NCBI RefSeq assembly: GCF_014646075.1
Contig: NZ_BMMT01000002.1
Location: forward strand, 520,058-584,057
Direction of reading: 5' to 3'
Origin: Saccharopolyspora thermophila
GTDB taxonomy: Bacteria; Actinomycetota; Actinomycetes; Mycobacteriales; Pseudonocardiaceae
Length of the DNA: 64,000 bases
The position numbers were made by a program, and so were the translations under genes. Shown piece by piece: positions 53,450 through 62,056 of the stretch (position 1 is the stretch's first letter; every line of letters begins with the position of its first letter). Under the pieces are notes generated by a model that saw only the letters and a list, made by a program, of their open reading frames with translations, did not search any database and had not been told where the DNA came from.

Positions 53450-54022
53450 ATGGTCGACACGCGCGGCAAGGAGCTTGTGACGTGGGCGTTCGCCACCGCC
53501 GAGCAGAAACTCGCCGAAGCTCTACCCCGTCGATGGGCTCACGTGCAAGGTGTTGCCCGTCGTGCTCGGGAGCTCCGCCCCGTAGCAGGTAGTGAGGCCG
53601 ACATCCTCGAAGCGGCTGCCGTTCTGCACGATGTCGGTTACGCCCCAGATATCGCCCACACCGGTTTCCACCCGTTGGACGGCGCGCGGTTTCTCCAGGA
53701 GCTCGGTGCTCCCGACCGAGTCGTCCACTTGGTTGCACACCATTCATACGCCGCACTTGAGGCTGAGTTGCGCGGCCTGGCGGCCGAGCTGGCGGAATAT
53801 GACGACGAGGGTGGTGTGATTCGAGACGCCCTCTGGTGCTGCGACCTGACAACGACTCCGGACGGCGCATCCATTGCGGCGCGCGACCGAATTGCCGAGA
53901 TCAAGCAGCGTTACGGTCCGGGCCACTTGGTGACCGAGTTCATCACCAATGCCGCTCCAGAGCTGCTTGCAGCGGTTGACCGTACGAAAGAGCGTCTCTC
54001 GGCTGCGACGGCGATCAGCTGA
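53450..54022 (+). CDS. HD domain-containing metal-dependent phosphohydrolase
   Basis: This 190-residue HD-superfamily hydrolase has H31 (WAHVQGVARRA), the H60-D61 pair (AVLHDVGYAPD), H70 and H74 (AHTGFHPLDGARFL) and a later D in a LTTTPDG loop. Its substrate is unknown; relatives act on nucleotides. Several starts are possible (ATG at 53381, 53429, 53450); I take 53450 because AGGAG lies upstream and homologues begin near the WAF segment. The 3' end overlaps the convergent NUDIX gene by 8 bases. The 299 bases before it hold no gene I can support. Confidence 0.85.
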   Translation: MVDTRGKELVTWAFATAEQKLAEALPRRWAHVQGVARRARELRPVAGSEADILEAAAVLHDVGYAPDIAHTGFHPLDGARFLQELGAPDRVVHLVAHHSYAALEAELRGLAAELAEYDDEGGVIRDALWCCDLTTTPDGASIAARDRIAEIKQRYGPGHLVTEFITNAAPELLAAVDRTKERLSAATAIS

Positions 54023-54485
54023 GGTACGGCTCTGCGCGCTCCTCAAGGGCGTGCTGAATGCGCAGGAGCATCGAGGGGTGAACGTTCAGCCGATCGATCT
54101 CTTTCGGTTCTACCCAATGCACCTGCCTTGATTCCGAACTCGTTCGCGGCTCTCCTCCGACCCTCTTGGCGTGGAAGACGATGGAGAATTCCTGTCGCAC
54201 TTCACCATCGTCGTATGCAATTACATGCCGAGGGTCGGAGTAGATGCCGACGATTCCGGTCACTTCGACTTTGATGCCAGTTTCTTCCAAGACTTCGCGG
54301 ATGGCGGCCTCGCGCGTGGTTTCGCCGATGTCCTGGGCTCCGCCAGGCACAGCCCACAGCCCGTTGTCCGTGCGTTCGATCATCAGCACGCGGCCAAGTT
54401 CGTCCCGTACGATGGCGGCGACGGCCACGACCAGGCTGTTCGCCGTGGGAGCGTGCGGATCGTCGTAGTAGTCCTTCTTCGGCAT
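54015..54485 (-). CDS. NUDIX hydrolase
   Basis: The 156 residues contain a complete Nudix box at 49-71 (G49, E55, R63, E64, E67, E68, G70 in GAQDIGETTREAAIREVLEE and TGI), which binds metal and hydrolyses a nucleoside diphosphate linked to another moiety. ARE typical MIERTDNGLWAVPGG precedes it. The substrate cannot be read from sequence. The ATG at 54485 is clear (GGAGG upstream). It sits directly downstream of the DUF5919 remnant on the same strand. Confidence 0.92.
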   Translation of the reverse strand: MPKKDYYDDPHAPTANSLVVAVAAIVRDELGRVLMIERTDNGLWAVPGGAQDIGETTREAAIREVLEETGIKVEVTGIVGIYSDPRHVIAYDDGEVRQEFSIVFHAKRVGGEPRTSSESRQVHWVEPKEIDRLNVHPSMLLRIQHALEERAEPYLS

Positions 54486-54494
54486 GCATCCTCC

Positions 54495-54848
54495 CTACCA
54501 CATGTGCGGCCGAGCGCTCTCCCAAACGGCATCGAAGCTCTCCGCGTACGTCGTGAAGAGAGCGCCTGCCGAGAGCCTGCGAAGATGCATCGCTGGGGCA
54601 TGAGAGGCGATCTTTCCGTACACGTGAGGATTGACGATCATCTCGTCATCGAATCGGTAGATCGAGTTGTACAGGACGGTTCCATGGGTGCGAACTTCGA
54701 CACCAGGCACGTTTGCGAGTGGGCGAAAATGAGCGAGAGCGTGGTCTATCTTCGCTGAGATCGTGTTCCGTCCGATTCCCTCGTCCAGGCTCCGCTGAAT
54801 CACTGCGTCGCTATTTCGATCTCCGAACAGGAGTCGTATCTTGGCTCC
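54495..54848 (-). pseudogene. DUF5919-type C-terminal domain remnant
   Basis: The 118 or so codons read AKIRLLFGDRNSDAVIQRSL, then ANVPGVEVRTHGTVLYNSIYRFDDEMIVNPHVYG and a FTTYAESFDAVWESARP end, the pattern of the DUF5919 domain found at the C-terminus of actinobacterial XRE-type regulators. Its HTH-bearing N-terminus is missing. It is fused to the tail of another broken regulator gene, so it is a deletion scar. A short product could still be translated from the ATG at 54905, but its first 20 residues are out-of-context sequence. Confidence 0.65.
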
Positions 54849-54853
54849 ATCCG

Positions 54854-55685
54854 CTGTCGGTCGCCGAGCGCGGCGTGTGTCACGGCGAAAAGCGATGCCA
54901 TCCATGCTTGTGCCGCTGGTGGTGCGTCCTTGAGGTGGGACTGGGCGCGGTGCAGCAGTCGCAGCTCCTGGTGTGGGTCGCCGGATTCGGTTGCGTAGTA
55001 CGCCCGAGGCTGGCCGTCATGTAGGCCACCAGCAGCGGGTTTTGGGCCGCTTCGGCATTGTGGATGCTTTCGACGTAGCGTCGACGGGCTGTGGCGGCAT
55101 CGCATCGGTCGGCGGCCAGCCACGCGGACAGGCGGCGATCTCGCTGAGGGCGGCGTAACCGCGTGTCGTGCGGAGCGGGCCCGTCACGACCTTGGTGGCG
55201 AGGGTGAGGTGTTCCTCGACCGCTGGAGTGAGGTCGGGTGTGGGCATGGACGACTCCATGCGCCGGTAGTGCTCGATGGGACCGGCGACCGTGGCGACAA
55301 GCTCGTCTGCGTGAGCGAACTCACCAGGGGCTTGCCGTGCGACAAGCGCGCCGGCGACGCTCCCTCCGAGCGCTTTGATGAAGGTCTTGCGGTCCACGTC
55401 CTCACTTCTACCCCGGCGGGGGCGGCGGAAACCCAGCGCGGCGTCGGTGTCGGCCCCGAGGATGTCGCGAAGTGCGGCGCGGTAGTGGGCCGCTGGCCAG
55501 CGGACGACGCCGCGTTCCCATTTTCCGACGTGGTTGGCATCGACCGCGGTGATCTTGTTCGAGGTTCGGTAGGCGTGCTCGTTGACCAGGTCCGCGAGTT
55601 CCTTGCGCGTCATCGGAGCACCCGGTGTTGACGGTGATTCGATGCGCTTACGGGCCGCTCGCAGCAGGTCATTGGTCTCTGGCAC
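54854..55685 (-). pseudogene. XRE family transcriptional regulator, at least two frameshifts
   Basis: An intact N-terminal part (55685 down to about 55125) encodes MTRKELADLVNEHAYR, an HTH with AVDANHVGKWERGVVRWPAA, and a TPR-like region with VDRKTFIKALGGSVAGAL. Near 55125 the frame breaks after ALSEIAA, and the expected continuation RRRYVESIHNAEAAQNPLLV appears one frame over; near 55010 a second break moves to YYATESGDPHQELRLLHRAQ and AAQAWMASLFAVTHAALGD. Both look like single-base losses. The gene cannot make the normal regulator. Confidence 0.75.
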
Positions 55686-55862
55686 GTCCGCTCCCTGATT
55701 AACACCGTGCTGGCTCTGACTGTAACCGGTCGACTACCGACAGGGAAAGCGAAGTTTCCCCATTTTCCCCTTGCCTTCCCCGCTGCGTTCTGCCCGGCAG
55801 AGTCGTGTGGCGAGCAGGCTTGACGAAGTCGGGGGCTGCTGCGAAGCGTTGGCCGGAGCACT

Positions 55863-56138
55863 GTGGAGTCGAAAGAAGACGATGGCAGCGACGAGCGGCG
55901 CTTTTGTCGGCGTTGTGGGTCGCCTGCTGTGATCGGATCGACGTGGGTGGATTTACGGGGCGTGGTGCACATCCAAGAGGGTGCCGTCACGGCTTGGGGG
56001 ATCCCGGTTGAGCCCGTGGCCTCGCTGCCGCAGTCTGAAGGGTGCGCAGCGTGTGTCGCCGAGGTCATTCGGCGTCCGGCGCGTCGCGGTGTTTCGAGTT
56101 TGCGGCTGCGACTGGAGCGATGTCGCAGCGTTGGGTGA
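55863..56138 (+). CDS. Small hypothetical protein with possible zinc site
   Basis: The 91-residue frame shows CRRCGSPAVIGSTWVDLRG and, 40 residues later, GCAACVAEVIRRP, a CxxC...CxxC arrangement that could bind zinc. Similar small zinc-ribbon proteins are frequent on actinomycete mobile islands. The arginine-rich C-terminus (RRGVSSLRLRLERC) is less convincing. An ATG at 55863 follows ggag at some distance. I do not recognise the family. Confidence 0.45.
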   Translation: MESKEDDGSDERRFCRRCGSPAVIGSTWVDLRGVVHIQEGAVTAWGIPVEPVASLPQSEGCAACVAEVIRRPARRGVSSLRLRLERCRSVG

Positions 56139-56395
56139 TCAGTGCCGGTGAGACGCGGTGGCACACCGTCATCGGCTGCGACGCCGTGGGGTGGTCACGG
56201 CCTGCGGTCATCGCCCTCGTGGACGGGTCCACGGCCGGAGCGGACGGGTGCCACCACGGGGCGATCGGCACATCAGCCTGTCGAGCCAACGCGACCTGTG
56301 TGAGGGGTGCCTGTTCACGGCGCGTTTCACAGCGCAGCGGTCGCCTCGTGCCGTTGCGAGGTAGCTGGGGCACCCGATTCATCGGCCTGTCCTAG
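56118..56395 (+). CDS. Doubtful small ORF, possibly frameshifted
   Basis: From the ATG at 56118 the frame reads QRWVISAGETRWHTVIGCDA and then WSRPAVIALVDGSTAGADG, which looks like a real small protein. In another frame, HISLSSQRDLCEGCLF follows, which looks like the natural end with a CxxC pair, so one frameshift near 56250 is likely. The region 56396-56594 after it has no gene. Confidence 0.35.
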
Positions 56396-56594
56396 GTCAC
56401 GAAGCCCAGATGCTCCTGCCCTAGCACGGTTAGGGTGCCGGACTTCCTGCACCCATGGGCGCATTCGGTTCGTCGAGGGTTGGATGCGATGCTTGTTCCA
56501 TTCCGGTGACGTCAGCACGTATCGCCCCGGGTCGCCCAGCTCCTGAACTACGGTGCTGCTGGTGCAGTGAACCCGAAGTCGAGAACGGAGTCGT

Positions 56595-56921
56595 ATGACC
56601 GACGGGTTTCGCGTCGACCTACCCGCGTTGACCCGAGCTTCAGAGGGGGTGAACAAGACTGTCGAGTCGGTTTTGAGGCAGCCGGTGAGCGACATTGACT
56701 GTCCGGCGGAGGCGTTCGGGCATGGTCGGCTGGCGACGACGGTGGCTGAGTTCTGTGAGCGCTGGGATGAAGGCGTGTCCAACCTGGCCGACGACGGAGC
56801 GGAGATCGCTGCTCGTCTGGCGCAGTGCGTCGAGGTCTACCGACGGACCGACGAAGCGGTCCACGCTCACTTCAACGGGATCGTGCAGCGCGCGACGGGA
56901 GAGGACCCAGCGGCGCAGTGA
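56595..56921 (+). CDS. EspC-like type VII secretion target protein
   Basis: The 108 residues form a helical protein with FRVDLPALTRASEGVNKTVESVL, a central FGHGRLATTVAEFCERWDEGV and the helix AEIAARLAQCVEVYRRTDEAV, the layout of the EspC/WXG100-like family (about 100 residues, helix-turn-helix hairpin, here with an FCERW turn). Such proteins are exported as partners by ESX systems. Its TGA overlaps the start of the next gene (GTGA), so it is coupled to the toxin, for which it is probably the secretion partner. Confidence 0.8.
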   Translation: MTDGFRVDLPALTRASEGVNKTVESVLRQPVSDIDCPAEAFGHGRLATTVAEFCERWDEGVSNLADDGAEIAARLAQCVEVYRRTDEAVHAHFNGIVQRATGEDPAAQ

Positions 56922-58126
56922 CGCCCGAACTCGGAACAACCAACGACCCCAAGGCCCTCGTACCCGGCGACCCGGACGCCGTGCGCGCCACCTCAGCGGC
57001 GATGATCTCCTACGGCGATGCGCTGCACGAAGCGGGCGATGGGCTCAAGCGCATCAACACCGCCGAGGGTTGGGACGGCCAGGCCGCTGACCAGTTCCGC
57101 GACGCCTTCGACGGCGAGCCGACCCGGTGGCTGGAAGCAGGGGACGCCTTCCACCACGCGGCGGGCGCGCTGGACCACTACTCCGGCACCCTGACCTGGG
57201 CGCAGAACGAGGCGGCCTCGGCGATCCGGTTGTGGAATGAGGGCGAGGCCGCTACCCGCGCAGCTCAAGTCGAGCACGCCCGCGCCGTCGACCAAGCGCA
57301 GCAGCAGGCCCCGCCCGGGGCACCGGTCACCCTCCCGTTCCACGACCCCGGTGAGGCCAAGCGGCAGGCTGCCCGCGACATGCTGGCGCGCGCTCGCCGC
57401 CAGTTGGCGGCCGCGGGCGAGCAGGCCGCCGATGTTGTCGGCCGCGCGCGGGACAAGGCTCCCGAGAAGAGCTGGCTGGGGCAGGCCCTGGATACCACGG
57501 GTGATGCGGCGGGCACCGCGGTCAACGCGGTGGCCTCGTTCGGCAACGCCGCCGTGCAGCACCCGGAGTTGCTGGCTGGGCTGGTGGGCGGCGCTGCGTT
57601 GACGGCTGTCAGCTCGATCGGCATGGCCGGGGGCGTGGCGCTGGACGCCACCGGCGCGGGCGCACTCGCAGGCGGCCCGCTGACCTACGCCTCGGGCGCG
57701 GGCATCGTGACCGGTGCCGGGATCATCGGCTCCGCGGCTATGGCGTTGGGCGCCGAAGCCGCGGGCGATGACGAAGTCGAGGTCATCGACACCACCGACG
57801 AGCCACCTGCCCCGGCGCTACCGTGGGAAGACCCCGTTGTCCAGGAGAAACTTCCGGACGAGTGGGGAGAAGGCCGCCCGAACAACAAGGGTGTTGGCCA
57901 TCGCTGGCAGGACCCTACCAACGAGGGCAACGGTGTCCGAATCGACCAAGGGAACCCGAACAACTCCCAACCCACCCAGCAGGTCGACCACGTCATCGTC
58001 AGAGACAATGGCAAGGTGATCGGGCGCGATGGCCAACCGATCCCAGGTGCCATCCGGGACTACCCTGAGCAATCACACATTCCGCTTAGTGAATGGAAGA
58101 CGTGGAAGCAGTGGAATCACCCGTAG
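56918..58126 (+). CDS. WXG-type polymorphic toxin with C-terminal toxin domain (type 24-like)
   Basis: This 402-residue protein has an N-terminal WXG100-like helical hairpin (INTAEGWDGQAADQFRDAFD near residues 45-65) that would target it to an ESX secretion system. A middle region follows with Ala-rich helices and a hydrophobic stretch (LAGLVGGAALTAVSSIGMAG). The last 100 residues are a distinct domain: GRPNNKGVGHRWQDP, GNGVRIDQGNPNNSQPTQQVDHVIV and IPLSEWKTWKQWNHP, which I recognise from memory as polymorphic toxin type 24-like, possibly an RNase. The GTG at 56918 overlaps the EspC-like stop. The immunity gene follows with a 34-bp overlap. Confidence 0.82.
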   Translation: MTPELGTTNDPKALVPGDPDAVRATSAAMISYGDALHEAGDGLKRINTAEGWDGQAADQFRDAFDGEPTRWLEAGDAFHHAAGALDHYSGTLTWAQNEAASAIRLWNEGEAATRAAQVEHARAVDQAQQQAPPGAPVTLPFHDPGEAKRQAARDMLARARRQLAAAGEQAADVVGRARDKAPEKSWLGQALDTTGDAAGTAVNAVASFGNAAVQHPELLAGLVGGAALTAVSSIGMAGGVALDATGAGALAGGPLTYASGAGIVTGAGIIGSAAMALGAEAAGDDEVEVIDTTDEPPAPALPWEDPVVQEKLPDEWGEGRPNNKGVGHRWQDPTNEGNGVRIDQGNPNNSQPTQQVDHVIVRDNGKVIGRDGQPIPGAIRDYPEQSHIPLSEWKTWKQWNHP

Positions 58127-58500
58127 ACCCGATCCGCTTTCCGGACATGCGAGCTGAAGTCGTCCTCGCGGTCAAGTCCCTCGCAGACCCGGACTACCAG
58201 CAGCGCGTCTGGATCCGGCACGAGTACCCCCACGAGGGCTTCTACGACGACTTCACCCAGAACGTGCACATCCTCTTCGACGACACGTGTGTCTTGCCTG
58301 AGCCGCACCAGCGAGTCGGGAGCGTCCTCTTCCCGAACGAGGTCGACGTGATGAAGGCGCTTGGCGATGTGCTCGATCCGCTCATTGACGAGCTGGGCGA
58401 CGCCAGCGACGCCCAGTACCTCGCGCATCCGCAGTGGACAGAAGTGGTGCATAGGGCCAGCAACGCGTACCAGGTGCTTCACGCGAACGATCAACGGTAA
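58093..58500 (+). CDS. SCO4402-family protein, probable immunity protein
   Basis: The 135-residue protein reads FPDMRAEVVLAVKSLADPDYQQRVW, YPHEGFYDDFTQNVHILFDD and YLAHPQWTEVVHRASNAYQVL, the pattern of the SCO4402 family. It starts inside the 3' end of the toxin gene (34-base overlap), the usual arrangement for a cognate immunity protein. It is acidic, as such proteins often are. The immunity role is inferred from position. Confidence 0.8.
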   Translation: MEDVEAVESPVDPIRFPDMRAEVVLAVKSLADPDYQQRVWIRHEYPHEGFYDDFTQNVHILFDDTCVLPEPHQRVGSVLFPNEVDVMKALGDVLDPLIDELGDASDAQYLAHPQWTEVVHRASNAYQVLHANDQR

Positions 58501-58711
58501 GACGCCACGTTTCGACGGATGTGTTGATACCGAAAGGGCACGCGCACGCGGCGATCCTATGGCTGTTGCCATGCGTCCTTACCTCTCCGCTCCGGAGCAT
58601 CACCCATTTAGGGTATTGCTGTTGCCAATCTGGAGACTCCCAACGTGTTCGCTGATCGACCGGACCGTTCACACCAGAGCTCACGTGCCTGGTCAACACC
58701 GGGGGTACTGC

Positions 58712-58993
58712 ATGGAAAACGGCGACATCGTCCCATACAGCTCGTCTAGCCCTGTCGCTAGCGCTCAGATAGAGCAACGCGTCAGGTTTTTTCAGTACAA
58801 ACCGGACATCGTGGCGACCTGGTGTCGCGTCGCCCACGCGATCCAGCGTGCCGACGCCGACACCGTCACAGCCGCCTGCGGAAGGGCCTTCTACGCCCAC
58901 CAGGTCGAAGAGTGCGCACCGCCAGACCAAGCCCCCGGGGTTTGTGATCTCTATGGCGGCTGTGTCGATCTGTCAGGGGTCCCGCCCAGGTAG
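58712..58993 (+). CDS. Small hypothetical protein
   Basis: The ATG at 58712 opens 93 residues with QIEQRVRFFQYKPDIVATWCRV and TAACGRAFYAHQVEECAPPD. Several Cys and His residues (ACGRAFYAHQVEEC) could bind zinc. The DNA around it (58501-58711) is less GC-rich and carries no gene I can support. It lies between the toxin-immunity module and the convergent creatininase gene. No family recognised. Confidence 0.45.
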   Translation: MENGDIVPYSSSSPVASAQIEQRVRFFQYKPDIVATWCRVAHAIQRADADTVTAACGRAFYAHQVEECAPPDQAPGVCDLYGGCVDLSGVPPR

Positions 58994-59125
58994 GCTCATC
59001 TCTTAATAGCCCCGTTCGGCGAAAACCCGACACGAACGATGGCCACACCTGATCGTGTCCGGACATGGACGCCGAACGACGGCATCCGGTGAGGCGGCGC
59101 AGTACGTGCCCCTTCGAAAGGCCGA

Positions 59126-59854
59126 TCAGAAGGTCGGTTTGCGCAGTTCTGCAAGGCGGTCGCCAAAGTCCCGTTCGAACTCCCGCAGCAGCGCCGCGCC
59201 TTTCTCAGCGCTGGCCTTCGACGGTTCGCCAATCACGCCCGTGTTCGTGTAGGGCCGCATGCCGTGCAGCAACAGGTCAGGTCGGATGTCTGCGCGATGG
59301 TCGGCACCTCGGTAGCCCTCGCCGACGAGCTCGGGGAGCGCATGCAGCAGGATGCTCGTCTCACCTTCGCCAGCGTGCATGTCTTGGTGCGCAGCCAGAT
59401 CACACCCAGCGGCCTTTCGGGCGCGATCCCACGCCCCGCTGCCGGGGTAGAGCAGGATGCGGCGTGACGGGGAGACTGACGCTTCTTGGGCGACGTGCGA
59501 CAAAACGTAGTTACCGCCGTGACCGTTGATGATCGCGAGCCGTTGGATGCCTTGCCGTTCGAGAGAGTCGGCGATATCGGTCACAACCGCACTGAGTGTG
59601 GTGGCCCTGATGGAGACGGTGCCGGCCAAGCCTGGCAATCCTTCGTGCTCGTGGGAGCACGAGATCGTGATTGGCGGGAGCAGCAGCAGTCCGTAGGCGT
59701 CGGCGAGGCGTGTGGCGATGATGTGAGCGATGAGAGAGTCTGTTGCCAGTGGAAGGCAGGCGCCGTGCTGCTCGAAGCTGCCGACCGGCAGCAGCGCGAC
59801 GTCGGCGTTGAGGCGCTGGGCGTCGGCTGCGGTGATCGTGGGAAGCAGGTACAC
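59126..59854 (-). CDS. Creatininase family amidohydrolase
   Basis: This zinc/manganese amidohydrolase of the creatininase fold has 242 residues. The metal-binding residues are visible in LLPVGSFEQHGACLPLATDS (Glu, His, Asp), AIINGHGGNYVLSHV and DMHAGEGETSILL. The family includes creatininase, MftE-type peptidases and guanidine-related hydrolases. The start is a GTG at 59854, 12 bases after the regulator gene on the same strand. Such XRE-TPR plus creatininase pairs suggest local control; the substrate is unknown. Confidence 0.88.
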   Translation of the reverse strand: MYLLPTITAADAQRLNADVALLPVGSFEQHGACLPLATDSLIAHIIATRLADAYGLLLLPPITISCSHEHEGLPGLAGTVSIRATTLSAVVTDIADSLERQGIQRLAIINGHGGNYVLSHVAQEASVSPSRRILLYPGSGAWDRARKAAGCDLAAHQDMHAGEGETSILLHALPELVGEGYRGADHRADIRPDLLLHGMRPYTNTGVIGEPSKASAEKGAALLREFERDFGDRLAELRKPTF

Positions 59855-59866
59855 GGCATGGGTTCC

Positions 59867-61042
59867 TTACTGCGAGAGGATCGATCGGATTCGGTCGGAA
59901 AGTTCGGTGGCTTCATGCTGACGGCGCAGTGGCTGCAACGCCTTGCGGAGGAGATCGAGTTCGGCGAACGCGCGCGTGGAAATCGCTGCCTGGACAGCCT
60001 CTAGTGCTTGATGCCCGACTACACATGCAAGTTCAAGGTCGCCACTGAGAAGGTGAGCACGAGCCAACCGCGAGAGGCCGATACCGCGATCGCGAGCCTG
60101 GTTATCTGGCCATTGCTGTAGCGCTTCAGTCAGAAGAGCGATCGCCCGATCTGGTCGGCCCAGGCGTACCCATGCGGCTGCCCCTTCTGACTGCAAGTAC
60201 GACGCTCCGCAGTATGGCGCGAGACCTGATGTCTCGGATCCGCTTACGACTTCGTCGAGGGCCTGGTCGATGGCGATCCCGGCGTCGCGTTCCCGCCCGG
60301 CGATCGCATGTGCGTTGGCCTGCTGACGCAAGGCAAGGGCGCGAAGGTCGGAAGTGATGGCCTCGGACACGGCGCTGTGCGCCAGCAGCAGTCCTTCAGC
60401 GGCGTGCCCCGTATCGGTGGCCACATTGGACCTACGCATCCAGATGTAGCTGCTCAGCAGCGGGTCTCCTGCCTCAGCTGCCAGGTCTGCGGCTTTTGAT
60501 GACCAACTCGCGGCCGCGGCGTAGTCGCCGGAGTCCTGAGCGAGCCATCCTGCGAACTCGGCGTATCGAGCGCCGACGCGCGCGACCTCGATTCGGAGGC
60601 TCCCCGACGTCTGCTGCAGCATGCCCTCAAGTGTCCGCAGCTGCTCACGTACGGCCCCAACTGCCGCGAGCGGGCCAACAAGGGCATCCAGCTGCGCGTA
60701 CTGGTCCAGCATGGTGACGTAGATGCGCAGCGTCTCGGGAGTGATTGCACCGCGGTATGGCACTGTCGGCGGCGGGTCGATGCCGTCGATGGGGGCGGCG
60801 CTGTCGTCGAGTCCCAGCGCCTCCTCGGGACAGTCGAGAACCCAGCACAGCAGCTTTCTGGACGACTCCTCAGGCACGTTGCGCCCGTTTTCCCACCGCG
60901 ACAGCTTGACCCGTAGTGCGCTGCGGGTACTGGACAACCGCACACCGGCGAGAGGTGCCTGCCGCTCCATCTCGACCGCCAGCCGTTCTTGGCTCCACCC
61001 CTTCGCAAGGCGCAGCTCGGCGATTCGCGGCACCCGGATCAT
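59867..61042 (-). CDS. XRE family transcriptional regulator with TPR-like C-terminus
   Basis: This 391-residue regulator has an HTH at residues 5-60 (LAKGWSQERLAVEM and RVKLSRWENGRNVPE), then a long TPR-like helical domain (AASWSSKAADLAAEAGDPLL, AVSEAITSDLRALALRQQA, LGRPDRAIALLTEALQQW) that probably binds a peptide or small molecule. The ATG at 61042 has GAGAGGAG upstream. It heads a two-gene unit with the creatininase gene. It is an intact relative of the broken regulator at 54854-55685. Confidence 0.9.
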   Translation of the reverse strand: MIRVPRIAELRLAKGWSQERLAVEMERQAPLAGVRLSSTRSALRVKLSRWENGRNVPEESSRKLLCWVLDCPEEALGLDDSAAPIDGIDPPPTVPYRGAITPETLRIYVTMLDQYAQLDALVGPLAAVGAVREQLRTLEGMLQQTSGSLRIEVARVGARYAEFAGWLAQDSGDYAAAASWSSKAADLAAEAGDPLLSSYIWMRRSNVATDTGHAAEGLLLAHSAVSEAITSDLRALALRQQANAHAIAGRERDAGIAIDQALDEVVSGSETSGLAPYCGASYLQSEGAAAWVRLGRPDRAIALLTEALQQWPDNQARDRGIGLSRLARAHLLSGDLELACVVGHQALEAVQAAISTRAFAELDLLRKALQPLRRQHEATELSDRIRSILSQ

Positions 61043-61127
61043 GCTCCTCTCACCTCACTGTTCTCGCAGGTCAAGTGCGCTCCCTGAGGGGTAAGTATGC
61101 GTTCCGCGTAGCGATCCGGCCAAGGCT

Positions 61128-61147
61128 GTAGCACTGTGGCGTGCTAC
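61128..61147. promoter_or_regulatory. Inverted repeat GTAGCAC-N6-GTGCTAC, candidate operator
   Basis: Perfect 7-base arms lie 86 bases upstream of the XRE-TPR regulator. The half-site GCACTGTG recurs at 61191. Autoregulation by the adjacent XRE protein is a reasonable guess. Confidence 0.45.
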
Positions 61148-61204
61148 AGGCTGCTACACGATGCCACATTCCGAAGACAGGGGTTGTTGCAGCACTGTGT
61201 GGGC

Positions 61205-61540
61205 ATGCGGGTAGGTCAACTACGGGCTCATGCGGCAGCGACGGCTTCGAACGCTCGTTCCCACCACAGCGGCGGCGAACCAGCGGTCACACGCGTCAGT
61301 GACGCTGTCGCTTACTGGATCGTGCCGGTCGGGAACAGGCGTCGCCATGCGACGGAGCTGCGGCCGACCTCCCTCAGGCAGTTTGGTCGCTTTCGTGCCC
61401 TGTGCGGGTTCGATGCCACGGTCCCCGGGGCGACGCCGAACGACCGGATGCCCCGCAGCAGGCTCGTCACTGTTCGCTGCGTCGGCTGCGCAGCCGAGGT
61501 CGCGCGCAGGAATCTGCGTTCGGTGAGCTGGGACTACTAA
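61205..61540 (+). CDS. Small hypothetical protein with CxxC motif
   Basis: A frame from the ATG at 61205 (111 residues) contains VAYWIVPVGNRRRHATEL, QFGRFRALCGFDATVPG and TVRCVGCAAEVARR, with three cysteines and a histidine placed as in small actinobacterial zinc-binding proteins of mobile islands. The start is uncertain (an ATG at 61136 is also in frame and may lie in the operator region). Function unknown. Confidence 0.5.
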   Translation: MRVGQLRAHAAATASNARSHHSGGEPAVTRVSDAVAYWIVPVGNRRRHATELRPTSLRQFGRFRALCGFDATVPGATPNDRMPRSRLVTVRCVGCAAEVARRNLRSVSWDY

Positions 61541-61712
61541 GAGCACTCGGCCGGTGGAGACCCCTTCTTTTCCAGGACATTCGATGCTCCACCGATCACA
61601 ACGTCCCCGCGTTCGCGCGCAGAACGCAGGGAACTCCCGGTCGGGGTGCCGAGACGGCGCGGCGGCATCCCGACCGGTTGTCACGCCAGCCATACAGACG
61701 AGGGAAGGCGAC

Positions 61713-61925
61713 ATGGCGGACAGCTACGCCATCAGAACGGTGGATTGCACGAATCAAGCCGGTCAGGACGCCAAGATCATCGTGACCAGGAGAGGCCGCA
61801 CGATCGCGATACAGCTCGGCGAGGCCGTTGCGGTGCTCGACCCGGTGCAGGCCGAGGCGTTGGACCTCACCCTGCACGACCAGATCTCCGCGGTCAGTCG
61901 GCAGGCGCAGGAGGCGGGAGCATGA
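61713..61925 (+). CDS. Small hypothetical protein, first of a coupled gene run
   Basis: The 70-residue product reads SYAIRTVDCTNQAGQDAKII, VTRRGRTIAIQLGEAVAVLD and PVQAEALDLTLHDQISAVSR, a plausible small beta-rich fold with a C-terminal helix. GGGAAGG lies 4 bases before the ATG at 61713. Its stop overlaps the next start (ATGA). Family not recognised. Confidence 0.7.
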   Translation: MADSYAIRTVDCTNQAGQDAKIIVTRRGRTIAIQLGEAVAVLDPVQAEALDLTLHDQISAVSRQAQEAGA

Positions 61926-62056
61926 CCGAACTCGTCACCGGCTGGCTCGCCGCGCTTCTGTTCGCTGTCGCGTTGGGCGGAGGCTTGTGGTGGTGGATTC
62001 TGCCGAACCCGGCAAAGGCGGATGCAGTGCTGCGGAAGACGGAGGGAAAAAGATGA
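61922..62056 (+). CDS. Very small membrane protein
   Basis: This 44-residue peptide consists of one membrane helix (LVTGWLAALLFAVALGGGLW) and a short basic tail (KADAVLRKTEGKR). Both ends overlap neighbours by ATGA, so its translation is coupled to the genes before and after. No family recognised. Confidence 0.65.
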   Translation: MTELVTGWLAALLFAVALGGGLWWWILPNPAKADAVLRKTEGKR

